The notes beneath the pieces are model-generated. The model did no database searches. It was given only the letters and a program-made list of their open reading frames with translations, and was not told the origin of the DNA. Below are positions 1 through 6,032 of a stretch of DNA of 8,066 nt, piece after piece (position 1 is the first letter of the stretch; each line of letters starts with the position of its first letter). Both the position numbers and the translations under genes were made by a program. Source of the DNA: Treponema sp. (lineage in GTDB: Bacteria > Spirochaetota > Spirochaetia > Treponematales > Breznakiellaceae). The stretch covers positions 1 to 8,066 of the forward strand of contig JAISTO010000028.1 of assembly GCA_031272575.1 (NCBI GenBank), given 5' to 3'.

Positions 1-110
1 AACACGGATTAAAACAGGAAGTATAACAAAAAAATCCGTGAAAATCACACTTGCTTTTGGCAAGTGCGTAATCCGTGGACATCTTAATAGTTTGCGCATT
101 AATCAGTGTT
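1..110. repeat. Inverted-repeat non-coding element upstream of glmS
   Basis: The ends 1-12 (AACACGGATTAA) and 99-110 (TTAATCAGTGTT) are inverted repeats matching at 11 of 12 positions. A hairpin sits near the middle: CACTTGC at 48-54 pairs with GCAAGTG at 60-66 around a 5-nt loop. The word AATCCGTG occurs at 33-40 and 70-77, and its complement CACGGATT at 3-10, so several alternative pairings are possible. This symmetry suggests a dispersed palindromic repeat or a small MITE-like element, but no transposase or target duplication is visible and the left end may lie beyond the window. The segment is richer in A and T than the genes that follow. A weak promoter-like pair, TGGACA (76-81) and ATTAAT (98-103), lies inside it; it is too weak to call. 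Confidence 0.5.
48..66. repeat. Short perfect hairpin inside the upstream element
   Basis: A 7-bp perfect stem, CACTTGC (48-54) with GCAAGTG (60-66), encloses the loop TTTTG. No T-run follows on the + strand. On the - strand a T-run occurs only after about a dozen further bases, so it is a poor intrinsic terminator in either direction. Its central place in the surrounding inverted repeat suggests it is the tip of a longer cruciform or RNA hairpin. Confidence 0.5.
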
Positions 111-217
111 TCCCTAAGGGGGGCGGTGGACGGCGCGCGTTCAAACGCGAGGAAAAATGCCGCGGCCTGAAGCGCCTCCCTTGATCCATCCCGCCCTCTC
201 ATGGTATACCTCCCCTC

Positions 218-2071
218 ATGTGCGGGATAACTGGCTACATAGGCGGCAGGCAGGCCGCGCCGGTGCTGCTGGGGGCGCTGGAAAAACTGGAGTACCGGGG
301 CTACGACTCGGCGGGGGTGGCGATTCTCGAAGAACCGGGCGGGCGCCTCTTCGTGCGGAAGGCCGAGGGGCGCCTGCAGGCGCTGGCGGGGCTCCTGGCG
401 CGGGAAACGCCCCGGGGCGCCCTCGGCATCGGGCACACGCGCTGGGCGACGCACGGGGAGCCCTCGGACGATAACGCGCACCCGCATACCGACCTTTCCG
501 GGAAAATCGCGGTGGTGCACAACGGCATCATCGAAAACTACGCGCCCCTCAAGGAGTGGCTCCAGGCGCGGAACGTCGTGTTCAAAAGCGATACGGACAC
601 CGAAGTCATCGTGCACCTGGTGGACTACTACCACCGGGAAGATGCGGGCCGGAGCGGCATATTCGGCGCGGTAAAGAAGGCGCTGCGCCGCCTGGAAGGT
701 TCCTACGCGCTGGCGGTCATTTCGAGCGACTTTCCCGACCGCATCATCGCGGCGCGGAAAGACAGCCCCCTCATCATCGGGCTGGGGCAGGGCGAAAACC
801 TGCTTGCCTCTGACGCGCCGGCGCTCCTCGCCCACACGAAGACGGTGCTCTACCTGGAGGAACGGGAACTCGCCGCGCTCTACCGCGATCATGCTGACGT
901 TTTCAATGAAGACGGGGAGCGGATCATCCGCCGGCCCGAGACGATTGAATGGGACAACGAATCCGCGGAGAAGGGCGGCTTCGCCCACTTCATGCTGAAG
1001 GAGATAAACGAGCAGCCCAGGGCCCTGGGAAACACGCTGCGCCCGCGCCTGAAGCAGGCGGCGGACGGCGCGCTCGACATACACTTTGACGAACTTGCGG
1101 GCGCGGCGCTGGCGGAGGCGAAGCGCATCGTGATCACCGCCTGCGGGACCGCGTATCACGCGGGCCTCCTGGGGAAGTTCCTCTTCGAGGGGCTGGCCCG
1201 CATACCGGTCGAGGTTGACATCGCCTCTGAATACCGCTACCGGAACCCCCTGTCCGCGCCGGGGGATCTGTTCATCGTCATAAGCCAGTCCGGCGAAACC
1301 GCGGACACCCTCGCGGCCATGCGCCTCGCGAAGAAGGCGGGGGGCCGCGTCATCGCGCTCACCAACGTCATCGGGTCGACCCTGGCGCGCGAGGCGGACT
1401 TCACGGTGAACACGCTGGCGGGGCCGGAACTGGCGGTCGCCTCGACCAAGGCCTTCACCAGCCAGCTCATGTGCCTCTGCCTGCTCGCCCTTTCCCTGGG
1501 CCGGGACCGGGGCCGTATCAAGGGCGGCGAGTTTCAGCGCCTGGTCCGGGCGCTGCAGCGCATCCCCGATCAGGCCGGGGACATACTGGCGAAACAGGAG
1601 ACGGTGCAGAAGTTCGCGGCCCGTCACTTCAACAAGAACAAGGTCTTCTTCATGGGGCGCCAGGCGGACTACTGCGTGAGCATGGAGAGCGCGCTCAAAC
1701 TCAAAGAGATAAGTTACACCCACTCCGAGGCCTTCGCCGCGGGCGAACTCAAGCACGGGCCTATCGCGCTGGTTGATCCGGGCACACTGGTCGCGGCGTT
1801 CGCCACCCAGGACGCGCTCTTCGACAAGATCGTCTCGAACATACGGGAGGCAACTGCCCGCGGCGCAAAGGCGCTGGTCATCACCTGGGAAGGGGAGAGG
1901 GCGTTTAACGCCGCGGCGGACGAGGTTTTCTTTATCCCCAAAACAGAAACGCCCTTCTCGCCGCTCCTTTCGATCATACCGGCGCAGTTATTCGCGTATT
2001 ACTGCGCGGTGCAGAAGGGCAACGATCCCGACAAGCCCCGCAACCTCGCGAAAAGCGTCACGGTGGAGTAA
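218..2071 (+). CDS. glmS: Glutamine--fructose-6-phosphate aminotransferase (isomerizing)
   Basis: GlmS converts fructose-6-phosphate and glutamine to glucosamine-6-phosphate and glutamate in the cytoplasm, the committed step toward UDP-GlcNAc. The protein has 617 residues, close to the usual length of about 610, and appears intact. It starts MCGITGYIGG, so Cys2 becomes the N-terminal nucleophile of the class II glutamine amidotransferase domain (about 1-230) after Met removal. HTRWATHG (73-80) and HNG (101-103) are amidotransferase motifs. The first SIS domain carries CGTAYHA (309-315), SQSGETADT (356-364) and STKAFTSQL (409-417). The second carries GELKHGP (509-515), and the protein ends DKPRNLAKSVTVE, the standard GlmS C terminus. 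The start is fixed by the required Cys2 and by an in-frame stop at 182-184. No Shine-Dalgarno sequence precedes it, which is odd because other genes here have one. The next gene begins 2 bp after the stop. Confidence 0.98.
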   Translation: MCGITGYIGGRQAAPVLLGALEKLEYRGYDSAGVAILEEPGGRLFVRKAEGRLQALAGLLARETPRGALGIGHTRWATHGEPSDDNAHPHTDLSGKIAVVHNGIIENYAPLKEWLQARNVVFKSDTDTEVIVHLVDYYHREDAGRSGIFGAVKKALRRLEGSYALAVISSDFPDRIIAARKDSPLIIGLGQGENLLASDAPALLAHTKTVLYLEERELAALYRDHADVFNEDGERIIRRPETIEWDNESAEKGGFAHFMLKEINEQPRALGNTLRPRLKQAADGALDIHFDELAGAALAEAKRIVITACGTAYHAGLLGKFLFEGLARIPVEVDIASEYRYRNPLSAPGDLFIVISQSGETADTLAAMRLAKKAGGRVIALTNVIGSTLAREADFTVNTLAGPELAVASTKAFTSQLMCLCLLALSLGRDRGRIKGGEFQRLVRALQRIPDQAGDILAKQETVQKFAARHFNKNKVFFMGRQADYCVSMESALKLKEISYTHSEAFAAGELKHGPIALVDPGTLVAAFATQDALFDKIVSNIREATARGAKALVITWEGERAFNAAADEVFFIPKTETPFSPLLSIIPAQLFAYYCAVQKGNDPDKPRNLAKSVTVE

Positions 2072-2073
2072 CG

Positions 2074-4218
2074 ATGGAAGAGCGCTACGGTTACGGCTTT
2101 ATCGCGGACCCGCCGCCCGGCAGGGACGAGTTCTATCTGCGGGAGCTGCAGAGCGCCGCTATGCGCGAGCGCTGCGGCCTCGCGCCCGCCCGCTGGCGGC
2201 ATCTCTCGCCCGGAGAAACGCGCGCCCTCGAAGCGAACCGCAGCCGCTGCGAAAACTGGGACGACGTGTGGGTAAGCGATCCCTTCGACCCGTCGCTGGT
2301 GCGCGACAGTTTCTTCGCGGGGCGTGTGCGCATCGGCGCTCTCGAGCCGCGTGTGCTGCGTTACCACGACTACACCCTGCCCGCGGGCATTGTCTCGAGC
2401 CGCGTCATCTCCTGCGACATCGGTGACAACGCCGCGATCTACGACTGCGCGTACCTGTCACACTACCTCATCGGCGATAACGTCATCTTAAGTGCCGTCA
2501 ACGAGATGGACGTGACCAATCACGCCAAGTTCGGCGCGGGCATCATCAAGGACGGCGAAAGCGAAGACGTGCGCGTGTGGATAGACCCGCTCAACGAATC
2601 GGGCGGCCGCGGCGTCCTGCCCTTCCCCGGCATGACCTGCGCCGACGCGTACCTCTGGACCATATACCGCGAGGACGCCGCGCTAATGCGGGCGTTCAAA
2701 AACATCACCCAGAACGCCGCCGATTCGAGGCGCGGCTTTTACGGCGAGGTGGGGCGCGGCTCGGTGATCAAATACTGCCGCGTCATCAAGGACGTGCGGT
2801 TCGGCGAGGCCGTGTACGTCAAGGGCGCGAACAAACTCAAGAACCTTACCATTCAGTCTGACTCCGAGTCGCCTTCCCAGATAGGCGAGGGCGTGGAACT
2901 GGTGAACGGCGTCATCGGCTACGGGTGCCGCGTGTTTTACGGGTGCAAGGCGGTCCGGTTCGTGCTCGGCAACAACTGCAGCCTCAAGTACGGCGCGCGG
3001 CTCATCCATTCGATTCTGGGTGACAACTCGACCGTCTCCTGCTGCGAAGTGCTCAACACGCTCGTGTTCCCCGCGCACGAACAGCATCACAACAACTCGT
3101 TTTTAATCGCCGCCCTTATCCTGGGGCAGTCCAACATGGCCGCGGGCGCGACCGTGGGCTCCAACCACAACAGCCGCGGCCCCGACGGCGAAATCATCGC
3201 GGGGCGGGGCTTCTGGCCCGGGCTCTCCAGCACGCTCAAGCACAACTGCCGCTTCGCCAGTTTCACCCTCATCGCCAGGGGCAGTTACCCCTTCGAGATG
3301 CACATCCCCCTGCCGTTCAGCCTGCTCACCGTAAGCGGCGGCGGCGGGCGCCGGGAGGTCATGCCCGCGTACTGGTGGCTCTTCAATATGTACGCGCTGG
3401 AACGCAACAGTTGGAAGTTCCGGCAGCGCGACCGGCGCGTCCACAAGACGCAGCACTACGAAACCGACTACCTCGCGCCCGACACGGTGGAAGAGATCGT
3501 CCGCGCCGTGAGCCTTATGGAACAATGGGGAAGCGCCGTCCCGCCCATGACGGCGGAGAAATCCCGCATACCGGTCAGGATCATCAAACCAAAGGATGGC
3601 CTCGCCGCGTACCGCGATATGCTGCTTTACTACGGCGTAAAGACGCTGCTCGAATACTGGGACGCCCTTTCCCCGCCCGCCGCCGGCGCCGCCGGACGCT
3701 TCGCGGATTTCTTCGCGGCGTTCCAGGCGCGGCATGCGGAGGCGGCGGCCTTTTCGTGGGTGAACCTGGGCGGCCAACTCGTACCGGCCGCGAAGGCGGA
3801 CGCCCTGCGCGCGGACATCCGCCGCGGCAGGCTCGCCTCGTGGGAGGCGATACACGCCGAATACGCGCGGCTCCGGGAGGAGTACCCCCTCGACAAGGCA
3901 GTGAACGCCCTGCAGGCGCTCCGCTTCCTCCTCGGCAGCGGGGCGCCCATCTCCGCCGCGCAGTGGCAGTGCCTCGCCGCCGGGGCCTGCGGCATCCGGC
4001 AGTGGATCGAGGCGCAGGTGTACCGGACCAAGCAGAAGGACTACCTGAACCCCTTCCGTTCCATCACCTACCGCAGCGAGGCCGAACGGGACGCCGTGCT
4101 CGGCAGGCTCGAAGACAACCCCTTCATCAAACAGGCCCGCGCCGATACCGCCCGCTTCCTCGCCCTCGCCTCACGCGCAAGCCCCATTTTTTCGCATTTT
4201 TTTCATTTTTCCTCTTGA
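2074..4218 (+). CDS. DUF4954-like left-handed beta-helix protein
   Basis: The product has 714 residues, no signal peptide and no membrane segment, so it is probably cytoplasmic. I assign it to the DUF4954 type by overall pattern and size, from memory. Residues about 105-400 show imperfect hexapeptide-like turns of a left-handed beta-helix: CDIGDNAAIYDCAYLSHYLI (114-133), then IGDNVILS (133-140), IGEGVELVNGVIGYGCRVFY (270-289), LGNNCSLKYGARL (298-310), LGDNSTVSCCEVL (315-327) and GATVGSNHNSRG (358-369). The C-terminal third (about 470-700) looks alpha-helical. Proteins with this helix are often acyl- or nucleotidyltransferases, but no catalytic residues can be assigned. ATG lies 2 bp after the glmS stop and GGTGGAG at the end of glmS can serve as the ribosome site, so translation is probably coupled. 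The last residues (SPIFSHFFHFSS) are encoded by three T-runs and may not be an ancestral C terminus. Confidence 0.85.
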   Translation: MEERYGYGFIADPPPGRDEFYLRELQSAAMRERCGLAPARWRHLSPGETRALEANRSRCENWDDVWVSDPFDPSLVRDSFFAGRVRIGALEPRVLRYHDYTLPAGIVSSRVISCDIGDNAAIYDCAYLSHYLIGDNVILSAVNEMDVTNHAKFGAGIIKDGESEDVRVWIDPLNESGGRGVLPFPGMTCADAYLWTIYREDAALMRAFKNITQNAADSRRGFYGEVGRGSVIKYCRVIKDVRFGEAVYVKGANKLKNLTIQSDSESPSQIGEGVELVNGVIGYGCRVFYGCKAVRFVLGNNCSLKYGARLIHSILGDNSTVSCCEVLNTLVFPAHEQHHNNSFLIAALILGQSNMAAGATVGSNHNSRGPDGEIIAGRGFWPGLSSTLKHNCRFASFTLIARGSYPFEMHIPLPFSLLTVSGGGGRREVMPAYWWLFNMYALERNSWKFRQRDRRVHKTQHYETDYLAPDTVEEIVRAVSLMEQWGSAVPPMTAEKSRIPVRIIKPKDGLAAYRDMLLYYGVKTLLEYWDALSPPAAGAAGRFADFFAAFQARHAEAAAFSWVNLGGQLVPAAKADALRADIRRGRLASWEAIHAEYARLREEYPLDKAVNALQALRFLLGSGAPISAAQWQCLAAGACGIRQWIEAQVYRTKQKDYLNPFRSITYRSEAERDAVLGRLEDNPFIKQARADTARFLALASRASPIFSHFFHFSS
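4187..4210 (+). promoter_or_regulatory. T-runs upstream of promoter (UP-element-like)
   Basis: Runs of 6, 7 and 5 T (4187-4192, 4197-4203, 4206-4210) lie directly upstream of the -35 hexamer at 4215, inside the 3' end of the preceding coding region. Their centres are about 8 to 10 bp apart, close to one helical turn, which favours intrinsic bending. AT-rich tracts in this position often bind the RNA polymerase alpha subunit. This role is inferred from position and composition only. Confidence 0.4.
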
Positions 4219-4243
4219 CAAAGTCCCTAAAATGTATTATACT
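4215..4243 (+). promoter_or_regulatory. Sigma70-type promoter of the envelope operon
   Basis: A perfect -35 hexamer TTGACA (4215-4220) is separated by 17 bp from TATACT (4238-4243), which matches the -10 consensus at five of six positions. Transcription would begin near 4250, leaving a leader of about 50 nt before the ATG at 4299. The -35 overlaps the stop codon (4216-4218) of the preceding gene, so the promoter is embedded in the end of that coding sequence. It is the best promoter match I see in the window and cleanly separates the two operons. Confidence 0.8.
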
Positions 4244-4284
4244 GTTAATTATGACAGTTTGAGGGAGGAAGACTGCCAGCATAG

Positions 4285-4290
4285 AGGAGG
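4285..4290 (+). promoter_or_regulatory. Consensus ribosome binding site of first lipoprotein gene
   Basis: AGGAGG lies 8 nt upstream of the ATG at 4299, a full match to the anti-Shine-Dalgarno sequence. It fixes the start codon and predicts strong translation. A second purine-rich stretch, GAGGGAGGAA (4261-4270), is too far upstream to serve this start. Confidence 0.85.
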
Positions 4291-4298
4291 TATAAACG

Positions 4299-5192
4299 AT
4301 GAGAAAACTTTGGTTAGTACTCCCGGTCATCGCCACGGCGCTGATCGTGAGCTGCGAATTCGGCATAGGCCAGTCTTTGTACAAAGACCCGCCTGTTGAA
4401 GACTTTATACCGGTGGAAGGCGTTTCCGGTATGCCGTCGGGCACAACGGTCGGTACAGAACTCGACCTGGCCGCGTCGGTAATAGTCTGGCCGGATAACG
4501 CCACGGACAAGAATGTGCACTGGCGCATCCTCGACGAAGGCGATACGACCCCCACCCTGGAGGGGAGCATCTTCAAACCCACACACAAAGGCATCGCCCG
4601 GCTGGCGGCGTATTTTGTCAACAAAAAGGACCCCTCGGATGTCTACATGAAGTCCTTCCTTGTCGAGGTAAAAGATGGTGACTTTGTTTCGGTGCACTTC
4701 GTTCCGAAGGAATTGCCGGCTGCCATTACAGGGGTTCCCCAAAACATTGATCTTGAGGTGCCTGACCCGGAAAACTCGGGGGAAGCGGAGTACACCCTTT
4801 TCCTGAAGAGTCATCCCAACGATATTCCTCCTGATGTTGGGGAATTAATAGTGTGCAACATAGCTCCCGAACTTGGGAAAGATGGGCCTACTACAAACAG
4901 GATGATTGAGTGGACCCTCCGCGAACCGGGGCTGACGGGAGCGACGCTCGACACCAAGTCCGATGAGCCGACTCATCCGGGCAACATTCTGCGGGTAACC
5001 TCGCCGGGTGTCTTGACTATACGGGCGACCATCATCAACGGGTTAAGCCAGGATAACACGAAGCTTGCGGATCCGTATAATCTAAAGTCCGAAAGGCACT
5101 ATATGCAGGATTTTGCCATCACGGTTCACCCTGCATCAACAACGTCCACACCCCCCAACGAGGAAGAAAACCTCGAAGGGGACGACGACTAA
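4299..5192 (+). CDS. Ig-like (BIG2-type) domain lipoprotein, two domains
   Basis: The 297-residue product is a predicted lipoprotein of unknown specific function. It has an N-terminal K/R pair, a hydrophobic stretch (5-17) and a relaxed lipobox ending IVSC, so Cys19 would be lipidated. Two Ig-like units follow. The first (about 35-126) contains FIPVEGVSGMPSG, a PDNATDKNVHW core, GIARLAAYF and a closing LVEV strand. The second (about 127-278) is longer, with an insertion around 155-200, then NRMIEWTL, SPGVLTIRATIING and DFAITVHP. The core P-NATDK--W followed by a G-rich strand resembles bacterial BIG2-type Ig folds, known from surface adhesins. The C terminus (NEEENLEGDDD) is strongly acidic. 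It is the first gene of a three-gene operon, with its own promoter and strong ribosome site, and ends 12 bp before the barrel gene. Whether it faces the periplasm or the outside cannot be told. Confidence 0.85.
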   Translation: MRKLWLVLPVIATALIVSCEFGIGQSLYKDPPVEDFIPVEGVSGMPSGTTVGTELDLAASVIVWPDNATDKNVHWRILDEGDTTPTLEGSIFKPTHKGIARLAAYFVNKKDPSDVYMKSFLVEVKDGDFVSVHFVPKELPAAITGVPQNIDLEVPDPENSGEAEYTLFLKSHPNDIPPDVGELIVCNIAPELGKDGPTTNRMIEWTLREPGLTGATLDTKSDEPTHPGNILRVTSPGVLTIRATIINGLSQDNTKLADPYNLKSERHYMQDFAITVHPASTTSTPPNEEENLEGDDD

Positions 5193-5193
5193 A

Positions 5194-5199
5194 AGGAGG
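5194..5199 (+). promoter_or_regulatory. Ribosome binding site of the barrel gene
   Basis: AGGAGG lies 5 nt upstream of the ATG at 5205, in the 12-bp gap after the lipoprotein stop codon. It supports this start and translation from a shared transcript. Confidence 0.8.
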
Positions 5200-5204
5200 A
5201 ACAC

Positions 5205-5996
5205 ATGAAAACACGGTTTTTTATAGCGGCAGCGCTGCTGGCGGCAAGCCTGGCGGCGTACCCCGTATTTGCGCAGGAGAGCGCGGGAGCAAGGGCTGCT
5301 GCCGATTCAAAGGCGCCGGAAGCGGCCGCGAAGGCCCCCGAAGCGGCAAAGACCCCCGAAGCGGAGGCGAAAAAGAACTTTAAGTCGGAACAACTGGAAG
5401 CCGGCTACGGGACCGCGTTTATTATGCCGGCCCCCCGCTTTTACACCGACGGCGAGTCCTATCCCTCTATGGGGATCAATCTCAATTATACCCACCATTT
5501 TAACAAGATTGTGGGTATCGGCGTGTTCAGCACGGGGGTATTCACCCTTACGTCGGACGCCCGCATCGCTGTATACGGCGACCTGGCGGTGGGCGCGGTG
5601 TTCACCGTGGGGAAAGTCGGCGATCCCTTCCAGTTCCCTCTGGGAATCGGTATGTACCTGGGCGGGGTTGTCCAGCGTGAAGGATACGGCGAGACCGCCG
5701 CGGGTAACATCGGCGTGTTTGCCAACGCGGGCATGGAGTACCACTTTTCCACCTTAACTTACGCCTTCCTGCGCCTTCAGGCAAACTACGGTTTCTACCC
5801 GTACGAGGGCAAGGCGGGCGATCTGGTTATATCGCCCGCTCTGGGTGTCGGCTTCGCCTTCGACGGGGCGCAGCCAAAGGCCAAGGCTCCGGCAAAGGCG
5901 GCGACGCCTCCGGCCAATCGGCCCGCGGCTCCGGCCAATCGGACTCCGGCCCCGGCCAATCGGCCCTCGACCAATACCAATACCCGAACAAGGTAG
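5205..5996 (+). CDS. Exported outer-membrane beta-barrel-like protein with basic tail
   Basis: The 263-residue product has a clear signal peptide I: MKTR, a hydrophobic core (5-18) and likely cleavage at VFA|Q (23/24). A low-complexity Ala/Pro/Lys/Glu linker (about 30-58) repeats KAPEAA-like units. Residues about 61-220 alternate polar and hydrophobic positions, rich in Gly and aromatics with strand-like stretches such as MGINLNYTHHF, ARIAVYGDLAVGAVFTV and SPALGVGFAFDG. This fits a small barrel of perhaps eight strands; the count is inferred. The tail (221-263) has Lys and Arg but no acidic residue and contains PANR repeats. Outer-membrane barrels usually end in an aromatic residue; here the last strand ends FAFDG and is followed by the tail, so the tail must lie beyond the barrel. 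No specific family is recognised. It lies between two related Ig-like lipoprotein genes, which suggests a common surface complex. Confidence 0.75.
   Translation: MKTRFFIAAALLAASLAAYPVFAQESAGARAAADSKAPEAAAKAPEAAKTPEAEAKKNFKSEQLEAGYGTAFIMPAPRFYTDGESYPSMGINLNYTHHFNKIVGIGVFSTGVFTLTSDARIAVYGDLAVGAVFTVGKVGDPFQFPLGIGMYLGGVVQREGYGETAAGNIGVFANAGMEYHFSTLTYAFLRLQANYGFYPYEGKAGDLVISPALGVGFAFDGAQPKAKAPAKAATPPANRPAAPANRTPAPANRPSTNTNTRTR
5910..5972 (+). repeat. 21-bp tandem repeat encoding PANR units
   Basis: The 12-mer CCGGCCAATCGG occurs at 5910-5921, 5931-5942 and 5952-5963, exactly 21 bp apart. The period equals seven codons, so repeat-number changes keep the frame. The encoded units are PANRPAA, PANRTPA and PANRPST at the C-terminal tail of the barrel protein. 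The core is identical at the DNA level while the flanking bases have drifted. Confidence 0.85.
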
Positions 5997-6032
5997 TTGT
6001 CCGCCGGCAATGGGCGAAAGGAAGAGGGCAAA

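Noticed and set aside
1..110. CRISPR array, because of repeated 8-mers
   Set aside because: The repeats are too short and irregularly spaced, occur in both orientations, and have no spacers of uniform size or nearby cas genes.
165..217. Possible glmS ribozyme, suggested by AGCGCC at 171-176 upstream of glmS
   Set aside because: The catalytic core of that ribozyme needs roughly 100 or more bases downstream of the cleavage site. Only about 45 bases remain before the start codon, and no further core elements are visible.
157..474. 105-codon + strand frame preceded by GAGGA
   Set aside because: It runs through the start of glmS in another frame, has Arg/Gly/Ala-rich composition typical of a GC-rich shadow frame, and has no recognisable domain.
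3103..3855. 250-codon - strand frame inside the beta-helix gene
   Set aside because: It lies wholly antisense to a well-supported coding sequence, and its composition is what the complement of GC-rich codons yields. No domain is recognised.
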